A stretch of 64,000 nucleotides of DNA. Origin: Limnanthes douglasii subsp. nivea (lineage: Eukaryota > Streptophyta > Magnoliopsida > Brassicales > Limnanthaceae). Position 1 is the first letter of the stretch, and each line of letters starts with the position of its first letter. Positions 10,758 through 20,698 of the stretch are shown here, piece by piece. Below the pieces are notes generated by a model that ran no database searches, was not told where the DNA came from, and worked only from the letters and a program-made list of their open reading frames with translations. The stretch lies in NCBI GenBank assembly GCA_036936605.1, contig JAUPFV010000002.1, positions 320,866,893 to 320,930,892 of the forward strand, read 5' to 3'. Both the position numbers and the translations under genes were made by a program.

Positions 10758-11060
10758 ATGATCACGAAATACTATAAAATTATACATTATACAATCTTAA
10801 AATCTAATTTAGATCCGGTGAATTGTTATTTAGTTGGGAAACTAATAACTACATTTTAGATTTGTATTTGATTGTTTGGAAATCATATATTTTTTATGAT
10901 TAAAATATAAAAATAAATAAATATGATTAGAGCTTTAACAACGGAAGTCTTAAATCATACCTTAAATACTAAACAATCTACTCCAATGAATAGGTTAAGA
11001 TGGAAGTTAGCTGACGTGAAAGTAATTTTTGCTAACTCACCTGTTAAATTTCCATAGCGA
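10758..11060. repeat. 300-bp direct repeat R, copy 1
   Basis: It pairs with 12,183-12,490 in the same orientation. Shared blocks are 'aatcttaaaatctaattta', 'gtgaattgttatttagtt', 'ctaataactacattttaga', 'aatctact' and 'gttaagatggaagttag'. By eye identity is about 88-90%. The two copies flank about 1.1 kb that includes U-family sequence. The ends lack LTR TG...CA signals, so an LTR pair is not supported. Confidence 0.75.
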
Positions 11061-11520
11061 GTAAGCATATAAATCTCATTTCGTATGCTCAAACGAAAGC
11101 TTAAAATATACAACAAATTCCAATAGACCAAAATATGAGATTCCATCATGAAAAACAAAGTTTTTTAAGGTTTAACACAAGTCTAAGATGATAAAAAAAC
11201 ATTTTTAGACAATAAATGACTTCATAAGGGCATTGAAAGCTTATAAAGTTTTTTAATAATAAGTCTTTGAGGATTGAGTATCATTCATTAAAAAAGAAAT
11301 TGCTTGAGGGACATTAAAGTTTCATGAATTCTATAATAATGAGAGGAAAAATTCTATAAAGAATAAAGTGCTCATGAGAGACATTGAAGTGCTCTATCAG
11401 AGACATCAAAATTTAATCCTTTGATAGAAAAGCAACCTTCAACTGTTTCGAAAATAGAGTAAAAACCCCTAAATATGTCTAAACAATTCTTAAAAACTCC
11501 AAGAAATGAACGTAATTGTT
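11061..11520. other. Spacer between repeat R and U-family segment
   Basis: AT-rich, with no open frame or domain. Short internal words recur ('gagacattgaag', 'gagacatcaa'), suggesting a local low-complexity expansion. Confidence 0.4.
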
Positions 11521-12180
11521 CATCAATTCAGTTAGGCTTATTGAGATTGATCAATCAATAGGAAAAATAAAGAGTATTAAGTGTTGAATGAGACAACAAA
11601 TACTCATAACATAAAATTATAATAAAAATTACTCAAAAATAAACCAAAATTTAGTACAAAAGTAAAATACAACATTTTGGAAATTAAAAAACATTGAGTA
11701 ATAAGAAGTCGAGTTTAAACTTTATTTTTAGCAGCAATAACATATTTGACTCGAATAATATGAGTATTCATATAAGTGATTTGGACTTTAGTACCATCAA
11801 CATCGTTAGTTTTAGCACCAATAGCTTGAACAGTACTAGTCCAACCATCATCTTTATGGATACAGTTTCCTTCATAATATTTGGGAAACGTAGCCTCTCT
11901 CGTGTCATTCATTTCATTGTTTTCAATTTATTCAAGGAGGTCGTAATATCTGCACCATCGTTATTAAAAATCAATAAACGAAGAGAGTTAAAAATATCAT
12001 CTAGCCTCAAATCTCAAATTTATGTTATTTGTAGTTCCATGGAAAAAAGGTGGGTTAGAAGCTTGATTTGGTTGGCTAAAATAGCAAAGTGAGTTACCAT
12101 CTCATGAAGATATTCTAGTGATAGTTTTGAACTAAGATACACCCATATTGGATAGGTAACCATTTGGATCCACATTAATT
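11520..12180 (-). repeat. Diverged U-family segment (left part)
   Basis: It aligns to 41,680-43,120 of tandem unit 1, with a large internal gap. On the minus strand, the frame at 11,715-11,912 aligns residue by residue with the units' minus frames (41,723-42,030 with one shift). The shared pattern contains a 'DGTK.Q' box, 'MxTxxxRxKYxIAxxKxV' and 'TRLLIT'. This suggests that both descend from one coding sequence of unknown identity. Stops and frameshifts make it non-functional. Confidence 0.7.
12058..12179. repeat. 120-bp direct duplication, copy 1
   Basis: It matches 13,483-13,601 at about 93% ('gaagcttgatttggttggct' at the start, 'ccatttggatccacattaa' at the end). It corresponds to one position in the U unit (about 42,980-43,115), so it was duplicated around the inserted segment 12,180-13,482. 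Confidence 0.8.
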
Positions 12181-12182
12181 TC

Positions 12183-12490
12183 ATGATCACGAATAATATA
12201 AAATTATATATTATAGAATCTTAAAATCTAATTTAGATGTGGTGAATTGTTATTTAGTTAGAAAACTAATAACTACATTTTAGATTTGTATTTCATTGTT
12301 TGGAAATCAGATTTTTTTATGAATAAACTTTTCAAAAAAAATAAATATGATTAGAGCATTAACAACGAAAGCGTTAAATCATACGTCAAACACTAAACAA
12401 TCTACTCTAATGAATATGTTAAGATGGAAGTTAGTTGATGTGAAAGTAATTTTTGCTAACTCACATGTTAAATTCTCAGTGTGAGTGAGC
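12183..12490. repeat. 300-bp direct repeat R, copy 2
   Basis: See the pair at 10,758-11,060. This copy lies inside the segment that splits the U-family copy, directly after the first 120-bp duplicate. Confidence 0.75.
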
Positions 12491-13482
12491 ATATATATCC
12501 CTCATATCTAGTGGTTGTTTTTCCTTCATTTTCTCTATTTGTTATTTTATTTATTAATTAATATCTTTTAATTAGAGTGAAATCAGATTAGTTAGCTAAA
12601 AAACAGGTAAACCATATTTGTTTTCTAACATGTCACTAATTAACGTTTAATTTTAACACGTACGAATGTACACGCTCTTATATTGTGAATATAAATTTAC
12701 ATCATAATTAATATCTTGAAATAATAGATTTTTCTTAGATAGTAGTTGTCATACAATAAAAATAAACAATGAATTTTTTCATAATACTTTATTGAGTAAC
12801 GAGGCCTATTGTATAATCAACATAGATATTTGCGTGAAAATGTAATAAACCCATACATATTTAGTTTTGTAGCTTATTTAACTTCAGTTATTAAAACTTT
12901 ATGGCTATTTTAACACCTAATGCTCTTAACTTACTGGAATGGAAGACATTCATTCAATATTTGCCAAATAAATTAGTTAGAAAGCTTAAGAAAACTAAAC
13001 ATTGTATAAATCAGCCGAATTTATTTTAAAAATCGTTATGTGTATTACGAGTTTATATGCTATTTGGGGTGCTTCATCCTCTAATTATCTATGCGATGTG
13101 GCTCTGAAGTCATTGAATATCACACGAATACATAACAATGATTGGGGAAAATTAAGATCACTTTGTTTATTAAAAAAACAAAAGTAATCAAATAAAATAA
13201 TCTTATGTTTGTTTATATAAATAAATATTGATTATATATTAATAATATTTTATTTAAAAATAACTTATATAATTTGGACTCTACCAAAAATACATAGATG
13301 TGAATTAGGTCTCACTTGCTGGTATGTTATTTTCCACTTTAGATCAAGGAATATGCACGACTTTTCTCTTGGTTGTACTCTAAAAATGTCTCATACTAGT
13401 TGAGATATTTAATTCACTTATATATTTTATATTATTTTCAATCTAAGAGATGTTGAACAGCTAATCAAAGACTGATTGGTTA
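12491..13482. other. Insert of unknown origin inside the U-family copy
   Basis: The 61-codon frame at 13,002-13,187 is not recognised. The stretch has no TIR, LTR or domain pattern and has no counterpart in the tandem units. It is bounded on the right by the second 120-bp duplicate. Confidence 0.45.
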
Positions 13483-14860
13483 GAAGCTTGATTTGGTTGG
13501 CTAAAATAACAAAGTAAGTTACCATCTCATGAAGATATTTTAGTGATAGTTTTGAACGAAGATACACCTATCTTGGGTAGGTCACCATTTGGATCCACAT
13601 TAAAAAATCTTTAATATTTGTATTTATAAAAGAAAATACTCGTACCATCATTTTCGCAGCCTTTGAAGGCTCATCATCAACTATGAATAGGAGTTTGGGA
13701 AGCCATTGAGGAGTTAACGCAATATTTTATCATGACAACCACATCCTTCTCCATATTAACCTATTGGTAAACTTCTTTGACAACTAAAGTAGTTAACGAG
13801 TATGTAGGTTGATCCACTATAATATCAACTCGCTTAAAAATTGCAACTCTTGTTTTCTTACCAATAGATAAATAAATCTTTTTAGATAAAGAACTTACAA
13901 CTTTCGAAATATTTTTGGCTTTATTTTGTCAAAGTTGAAATGAAATGAATCACCAAAATGTTTTTTGTAGCCATCTTAGTATGAACAATTTTCTTCTATC
14001 TCATAGCTTTAAAATTAGGTTTAGGCATAAACTATAGCTAGCCTTATATACATTTCTCTTCAAAACCAAGGACTCATTTTGGCGTAGATCCAACACAAAT
14101 AAGAGCTAAATTAGATAGAAAAAGAGAAATGATGTTCGTGGTAAGTAGGTATGGCCCAAAAATATTGATAAAATTACATACTTTGAGGGAGCATATAAAG
14201 GAAGAGAAATGGCAGGAGATGTTATTCATCGGTATATCATCTTAGTCATCTTTCACCTCTTTCTTGATAATACTAAAACAACTTACGCGTTTATTATCTA
14301 AGAAAAAACACACACAAAAATTTCATTACAAACGTCATAAGCCTCGCACCTTTGTAGAATTTGAATGAACATAAAATATTTTCCATCTTAGAAAATAACT
14401 TTCAACAACCTTTTGATGTGGAAGGTTTCTCTTCTTAACCTTCTTCTTCGAATATTTCTTCTCTAAATCCTTCTTCATCAGAGAATTTTTTCCGAGAGTA
14501 CCTCTCTTAAAGGAAGATCACATAGAGAAATCGCCTTGAACAAAAATAATCAACTATAACCACTACAGATAATTCCTCGGGCATAATAATGGAGGAGTAG
14601 GAATGAGAAAACTTGGAAACCTCATCAATCATTTGAGTGTATTGCGTGCGAGTGTGATCTTCCATTTTTCCATCAATATAAATCTTAATAGTGGCAGCTA
14701 AGAACGATAAAATAAAACATTAATAGTCAAGTCCGACACATGAAAGATAAGTGACGCTGGGAATTTAATAAAGACACTAAAAATGAAAATATTTTTTAAT
14801 CAGCTTGTACTTTAACATGTTTGGTGGATATATTTTAGGAACCGTATACTCAGATTATAT
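13483..14860 (-). repeat. Diverged U-family segment (right part)
   Basis: It is collinear with about 42,980-44,560 of unit 1. On the minus strand, at about 14,590-14,690, the reading 'MEDHTRTQYTQMIDEVSKFS' aligns with the unit frame that contains 'MKYTQMVDEDSKFSYSY' (minus frame 44,250-44,492). Matching residues across clearly diverged DNA suggest a once-coding region. The product is unknown; I could not connect it to a family. Confidence 0.7.
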
Positions 14861-15276
14861 TCAAAACTCATAAAGAAACATAATACTCGAATCAAATCTA
14901 AAGAAGAAAAGAAACACAAACTCATGAAAACCTTATATTTTATCAATTCTAATACTAAAACTACCTTTTGGTGGAAAAAGTCAGTAATCAAATTACTTTT
15001 ATGTGATATTATGTATTCGAGAATGGTTGTGAGATTATGATAGGCAATGTCTCTTTTGTTGGTTGTGAAAGATTTACGTTGAGTGTTTTGTTGGGTATAA
15101 TGTGGTCGTAAGGTGAAGTGTTTTTTTTAAATGCCAGATTTTATGGTTGTGACATTTAGGGTTTCAGGGGTATAAATTAATTTTACTGGATAATCTTTAA
15201 ATATTTATGTTCATTTGACGGATTAATATTTGCGACATATAATTGGTAGTAAATCAGTCATTATTTACTTTCGGAT
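14861..15276. other. Spacer, nothing recognised
   Basis: No open frame or repeat partner was found. Words such as 'tttgcgac' and 'ggtagtaaatc' near 15,230-15,260 recall CACTA subterminal DNA but are too few to call. Confidence 0.4.
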
Positions 15277-15547
15277 TAACTAAAATAACAATAATCCAAT
15301 CTAATATATTACAACTCCTACTTAGTTGTTATCAGGTGGTACTCTCTTTTGCATGTTATATAATTGCTATTACGTGGCATAATAAATTTATTTGATAACT
15401 AAATGTTATATCGTTGCAACTTCATGGTAATTTGCTACCCATATTTGATTTAATGGATAAAAAAATTGTCTTGTTTTAAATTAGTTATAAATTGGTCGCT
15501 AATGGAAACCGACTTTCCAACAAATTTACTCGTTGATCGTAAAAATG
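15277..15547. repeat. 280-bp dispersed repeat, copy 2
   Basis: It pairs with 8,111-8,395. Its right border is exactly where the internal region of the small minus-strand LTR element begins. Both borders agree with copy 1, so this looks like a discrete element or a discrete end of one. Confidence 0.6.
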
Positions 15548-16571
15548 TCTAATCTCCAAACTTTAATCATCAAACTTCAATCATTAATATCTAATCTCTA
15601 ATATCCAGTCTCTAATCTCCAGTCTCCAAACGCCAATATCCAAACTCTAAAACTTAATCTTCATTCTTCATTCTTTAAAATCTAAACTTCAATATCCAAA
15701 CTCCAAACTAATCCAAACGAATCCAAACAAAGACAAATAAAGTCAAACAAAGCCAAACGAATCCAAAAGAATCGAAATAAATCCAAAACAATTCAAAGAA
15801 TTCCAAATAAGTCCAAACGAATTCAAACAAAATATATACCAAATTTAAATATAAATGAAGAATGAAATGTAAACACCAAACAAATCAAAACGAATCCAAA
15901 CGATATACGTTGATCTAAAAAAACTTCAGATATAATCAAAATTTCGAAAAAATATAAACACTAAAATGAAATTAAAATGACAAACATTAGACAAATTCCA
16001 AACGTTAAACAAAATTTAAACACCAAATAAAATCTATATGAAATCTGATAGCTAAATACCCAATAATAATCCAAAGGAAATCTGAATAAAAAATGTAAAT
16101 ACCAAATCCAAATCCAAAACTAAATTGAATACTAAATCCAAATTCAAATCTAATTTCCATTCAAAATCAAAATTTAATCTACGATTTGTCTCGAACCGTA
16201 GCACCGAATCATAATCCAATCAGTCCGATCAAATGATTAGATGTCTTGAACCCAATGTCCAAAATTTAGAAATAATAGACACTGTTTACCTCTCGATCAG
16301 GTTTGTTGCTTGTAGATGCACATACCAGATCTGAAAACTGAAAATTTTCACCTTTTTTCTTCTTCCAGCAGACAGCTAAAACAACTGCCGGCTGGCACAA
16401 TGGAAGACACGAGAACTTCAAGATCTAGACCTAAGTTGTGATACCATGTAGAAAAAGATAAACAAAGAGAGAGAAAAACGACTAGGATTTTGTATTATTT
16501 AGAAAGTGTATAAATTACATATAGTATAATGCTCTTAGTTATAAACAAATTATATGGGCTAATGGGCCTAG

Positions 16572-16801
16572 TGTTAGGTGCGGCCAAAAGTCCCACATCC
16601 CACATCGGTTAAATATGGGAAGAAAGATCAGTATATAAGTTAAGAATACAAATCCATTAGTGTGAGGCCTTTTGGAAGTGGACCAAAATCAAAGCCGTGC
16701 AGACCAGTGGGCCCAAAGCGGACAATATCACACTATTCTGGAGATCAGAGTATTCTTACTTATATACAAAGGCGGAATATGTGGACCCAATATTCCCTAC
16801 A
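16572..16801 (+). repeat. TRIM1 5' LTR
   Basis: 230 bases, TG...CA. It differs from the 3' LTR by scattered substitutions, by unlike sequence before the shared 'atgtggacccaatattcc' end, and by lacking the ~35-bp internal duplication. Confidence 0.9.
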
Positions 16802-16803
16802 AA

Positions 16804-16815
16804 TGGTATCAGAGC
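16804..16815 (+). promoter_or_regulatory. TRIM1 primer-binding site
   Basis: TGGTATCAGAGC, complementary to initiator methionine tRNA, lies two bases after the LTR end. Confidence 0.9.
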
Positions 16816-16899
16816 ACCGGGTCCAGACATAACGCGATGTGGTGGGTTGTGATGATGTGGGTGCCGAACATCTTGACAGGACCCATACTCAAGGTGATC

Positions 16900-17100
16900 C
16901 ATCTGCTGGATAGATGGAGCGCCATATGGCTCATCAAGTATGTGGCTTGATCAAGGAGCGATGCAGATTCATCTATAGATGGAGCACCTGATGGCTCATC
17001 AAGTAGGTGGCTTGATCAAGGAGCAGCGCAGATTCATCTAAAGATGGAGTTCCTGATAGCCCATCAAGCAGGTGGCTTGATGAAGGAGTGACACAGTATC
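16900..17100. repeat. Three tandem ~62-66-bp repeats inside TRIM1
   Basis: Three successive copies carry 'gatggagc/tcctgatggctcatcaagtaggtggcttgatcaaggag'-type sequence, falling to lower identity rightward. They make up over half of the internal region. Confidence 0.85.
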
Positions 17101-17165
17101 ATCGAGTAGGCGGATGGAAGTCAATTGAGAGGAGGCTAGAGTGGTACTTTGTTCGAGAGGAGGAT

Positions 17166-17409
17166 TGTTAGGTGCGACCAAAAGTCCCACATCCCACATC
17201 GGTTAAATATGGGAAGAAATATCAGTATATAAGTTTAAAATACAAATCCATTAGTGTGAGGCCTTTTGGAAGTGGACCAAAAGTAAAGCCGTGCGGACCA
17301 GTGGGCCCAAAGCGGACAATATCACACTAATCTGGAGATCAGAGTATTGACTAGTGGGCCCAAAGCGGACAATATCACACTAATCTATGTGGACCCAATA
17401 TTCCTTACA
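17166..17409 (+). repeat. TRIM1 3' LTR with internal duplication
   Basis: 244 bases. Near 17,310-17,390 the block 'gtgggcccaaagcggacaat' plus 'atcacactaatct' occurs twice, a ~35-bp partial tandem duplication that the 5' LTR lacks. Confidence 0.9.
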
Positions 17410-17432
17410 CCTACGTCTTATATCTCTAATGC

Positions 17433-18208
17433 AACTTGGAGACATAAATGTATACATAAAATAAAAATTTTATATCTTATTCCAGTTTGGAAGATCCTTG
17501 AGGATATTGACCAAATTCACTTATAATAATATAAAAGTATGAAGAATAATTGCCACAATTCAGAACTCTTCAAAAAAATTATACCAGCGGACTCAGACAC
17601 AACGACTTCAGCTCGAAAAACCGCATTGGATCTTATCTAAGGGGAAGTTAAAGTTATATTCAAGATTTTAATTAAAAAAGACAGTCTCGTTGTCATATGC
17701 ATAAAATAAGGAAGTATATATTGGATAGAATATCCCATTTCTGCATTTTTATGCATGCTCATTCAATTATACATATTTATACTCTCCTAAAATACTACTT
17801 CTTTTTCAGAATGTTCTTGAAATGCCTCAACATGCCTTACAGGAGAGTCTCAGTTCCCTTCAAGAGATTAAGTTGTAGGTGTCACGTTAAATTATGTAGT
17901 CCAAAATTTTGAAAAACGGCAACGCCAAGCATGCCTTTGACAAATAAAATCAGTTGAGGTAAAATTGATATAGAAGTAGTTCGAAAAACGTTAAACAGGC
18001 AGTTCGAAGAAGTTAAACAGACAGTTTTCTTCAGTTTCTGTTTCCGTTATTTATCTTTGATTTTATTTAAGATATTCAATTATGAAATGAAATATGAAGT
18101 TTACATAAAAAAAACTTTGTTTTCTTTGTGTGTTTATATCCTACATTCTAAAGCAGACAGATTAAAAATCTGAGGTTTATCAGAAGTAGAAGGATAGAAA
18201 TTCCAACA
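17433..18208 (+). repeat. Region containing the 5' LTR of copia E2 (start not resolved)
   Basis: The LTR must end at 18,208 (CA), just before the primer site. No partner LTR survives in the window, because E2 is cut at its 3' side, so the start cannot be placed. The 71-codon frame at 17,697-17,912 has no known motif. Confidence 0.5.
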
Positions 18209-18210
18209 TA

Positions 18211-18223
18211 TGGTATCAGAGCC
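18211..18223 (+). promoter_or_regulatory. Primer-binding site of E2
   Basis: TGGTATCAGAGCC, complementary to initiator methionine tRNA, lies two bases after the LTR end. Confidence 0.9.
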
Positions 18224-18226
18224 ACA

Positions 18227-19180
18227 ATGTCGCATACACCAGGACGTGATGATAGTTATGCAAGTGTGGTGAGAGGAAGTGGGAGCATACAGGCAGGAGT
18301 TTCTAGAGGTAGATCTGGCTCGAGGGAAAAATCAGTATCCTTACAATACCCGAAATTGTCTGATACAAACTACCAATTATGGGCTATGCAGATGAAAATT
18401 CTCATGCGCACTTAGAGAGTTTGGGAAGCAGTAGAGTCAACGGTTGACACACAGACGGACCAAATTGCACTCCATGTACACTACCAAGGCTTGAATGACG
18501 AGACACTATATCAAATTCTGGATAAAGACACCGTAAAACGAGTGTGGGAATTCTGGAAAAGACACCGCAAAACGAGTGCGGGATGCATTGAAAGCGACTC
18601 ATGTTGGAGCAGATTGTGCTGTTAAAGTCAAAACTCAAGCGCTAAGAAGAGAACTCGAAAACATGGACATGGCTGAGAATGAATACATTGATGAATACAC
18701 AAAAAAGATGACTATGATAGTTGGTAAGATAAGGTCTCTTGGAGCAAAGGTTGACAGCAATTATGTCATCGAAAAATTTCTTGGATCGGTGTCGTCAAAA
18801 TTCATATTAGTGGCAACAACTATTGAAGAGTTTGGTGATATCTCCTCAAAGTCTCTAGAAGAAATGATAGGTTCTTTAAAAGCATTTGAAGATAAGATGA
18901 CAAAGTTTGAGAATAAAAAAGGTGTTGAAAAAGTCTTGTACGCAAAGGCAGATGTGCAAAACAGTGATCAAGGTAGTTCAAGTAACAGAGGAAGAGGCCA
19001 AGGAAATGGAAGAGGCCGAGGCATAGGTAAGGGTTGAGGCAAAAATATGTATAGAAAAGAAGGTGACAGACAGAAGAAAAACTCCACCTTCGATATAAAA
19101 AAGGGAAGATGTTACAGCTGCAATAACTATGGTAATTTTGCTGCAAACTGTATGGACAAGAAAAAAGAAAACTCTCACTT
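18227..19180 (+). pseudogene. E2 gag
   Basis: The start at 18,227 gives 'MSHTPGRDDSYASVVRGSG', like the E1 and E3 starts. A stop at 18,413 and a shift near 18,560 interrupt it; about 18,535-18,575 is partly duplicated ('aaaacgagtg.ggga' occurs twice). The frame 18,576-19,037 holds the capsid-like part and an RG-rich tail. After a stop at 19,035, a CX2CX4HX4C-type knuckle 'CYSCNNYGNFAANC' (19,111-19,152) follows with N in place of H, so zinc binding is doubtful. Confidence 0.8.
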
Positions 19181-19667
19181 AATTCACGAAGTACAAGATG
19201 ACGCTACGTTGCTTGTAGCCAAGGTATGTACTTTAAAAACAGAAAAGAAAAGTTTACTCATTAAAAATGAAGAACAGAATATGGAATCTAATGACATGCT
19301 AGGAGAGATAATATGGTACTTTGATAGTGGAGCAAGTAATCATATGACAGGATCAAGAAAGTTGCTAACGAACTTTGACAATTCCGTTAAAGGACCAGTC
19401 AAATTCGGAGATGGATCTGAAATTAAAATACAAGGGAGAGGAGATACTACATTCAAAGGAAAATTTGGAAAATTATTGAAGATACAGAATGTATATTACA
19501 GTCCTGGTTTAAAAAGTAATATCATTAGTCTTGGACAACTAGATGAAGTTAGTGCTAGAATATCCATTGAAGAAGGTTTTCTCAATATTCTTGATGCAAA
19601 ACAGCAGATGATTGCCAAGATTCCGAGAGCAGAGAATCGCCTTTCCACCTTGAACAAGACTGCATGA
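19180..19667 (+). pseudogene. E2 protease and GAG-pre-integrase start
   Basis: 'IWYFDSGASNHMTGSRKLL' (about 19,309-19,365) is the copia aspartic protease motif with D-S-G intact. 'QNVYYSPGLKSNIISLGQLD' follows, the start of the GAG-pre-integrase region. The frame runs on from the gag knuckle (19,047-19,667), so gag and protease were one polyprotein. It ends at a stop (19,665) only a few bases before the integrase frame. Confidence 0.85.
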
Positions 19668-19670
19668 GCT

Positions 19671-20590
19671 TTGTGGCATGCTAGGTTTGGACACCTGAAT
19701 TACAAAGCCTCGTCGATGCTGGAAAGGGATAAATTAGTCAGAGGCTTGAGCGTAGTTAAAGTGATGGATAAGATATGTGAAAACTGCACTGTCAGTAAAC
19801 AACACAGGACATCATTCCCAAAGAAGACTCTGTATCAAGTAAAAGAGAATTTGGAACTTGTTCATGTGGATTTGTGTGGACCGATCTCACCGACAACTGA
19901 TGGAGGTAATAACTATTTTTCTTTGTTTGTTGATGATTATAGTAGATATATGTGGGTTGAATTCATTAAGCAGAAGAGTGATTGCGTTATGATATTTAAA
20001 AAGTGGAAGATCAGCGTTAAAATGCATTCTGGTAAGAAGTTAAAAATACTTGGATCAGACAGAGGGGGTGAATTTTTATCAAATGAATTCACACATTTTT
20101 GTGAGCAAGAAGGAATCAAAAGACAGTTCACCGCTCCCTATTCTCCTCAACAAAATGGGGTTGTAGAGAGAAGGAATCAAACAATTTTTGAAATGGCACG
20201 ATGTCTACTGAAAGAGAAGAATATGCCAGCAACGTTCTGGGCAGAAGCCGTTCGTACTACACTTCACATCCTTAATCGATGTCCAACGAAAGGAGTTAAT
20301 GGAAAAACACCATACCAAGTGTGGTTTGAAAGAACAGTTGTTGTTGGATATTTTAGAATTTTTGGCTGTATTGGATATGTCAAGAATGTGAAACCACATT
20401 TAAGAAAATTGGAAGATTGGTGTACAAAAATGGTGTTTGGGGATACGAATCTGGTGCAAAGGCATATCGGTTTGTTTGTCCAGAAACTATGAAACTTGTC
20501 ACTAGTAGAGATGTTGTTTTTCAGGAATCAGAAGCTTGGAACTGGGACAGAATGGAAAATAGAAGCTTGGCAGAAAATCAAGGAAACAAA
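19671..20590 (+). pseudogene. E2 integrase
   Basis: The frame 19,671-20,492 carries the complete HHCC finger ('WHARFGH...CENC') and the DDE core: 'VHVDLCGPIS', 'LGSDRGGEF' and 'QQNGVVERRNQ'. It ends in the 'FRIFGCIGYV' region. A shift near 20,440 moves the C-terminal part ('AKAYRFVCPETMKLVTSRDVVF') to the frame 20,417-20,608, which stops at about 20,606. Of the copia elements here this integrase is the most intact. Confidence 0.9.
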
Positions 20591-20698
20591 TTCACTATAT
20601 CTGTCTAGGATTTCATAAATTACAATGAAGGAGAAGAAGTTTCGCCCTGTTTAGGCGAACCGGAATTACAAAATCAATTTTCTCACTCAGACGGAGAA

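Larger units (their letters stand above)
16572..17409 (+). mobile_element. TRIM element (TRIM1), 838 bp
   Basis: Two similar LTRs (16,572-16,801 and 17,166-17,409) begin TGTTAGGTGC and end in ACA, and flank only about 364 internal bases. A primer site TGGTATCAGAGC lies at 16,804, and a purine tract 'gagaggagga' precedes the 3' LTR. The 'cccacatcggtt' word is common in plant TRIM LTRs. Flanks are CCTAG and CCTAC, a 5-bp target duplication with one change. There is no coding capacity, so mobilisation must rely on another element's enzymes. Confidence 0.9.
15548..17432 (-). mobile_element. Small non-coding LTR element (family F, copy C), truncated, interrupted by TRIM1
   Basis: The internal region 15,548-16,446 is a non-coding, C-poor and A-rich array of 'aatccaaac'-like words, then a conserved stretch around 16,170-16,440 shared with 26,880-27,199. 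A plus-strand 'gataccatgtag' at 16,440 is the reverse of a primer site (TGGTATC) next to an LTR end. The LTR (16,447-16,571 plus 17,410-17,432) is the minus-strand 5' LTR and is split by TRIM1. The 3' LTR on the left is missing; the 280-bp repeat lies there instead. Confidence 0.7.

Noticed and set aside
10758..12490. Repeat R pair as LTRs of an element
   Set aside because: Ends lack TG...CA, there is no primer site or purine tract next to them, and no 5-bp target duplication is visible.
8111..15547. CACTA transposon call for the 280-bp repeats
   Set aside because: There are some subterminal-like words, but no CACTA termini, inverted repeats or transposase frames.
16572..17409. Cassandra-type TRIM carrying a 5S rRNA-like promoter
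   Set aside because: The LTRs share the TGTTAGGTGC start but show no 5S rRNA internal control region.
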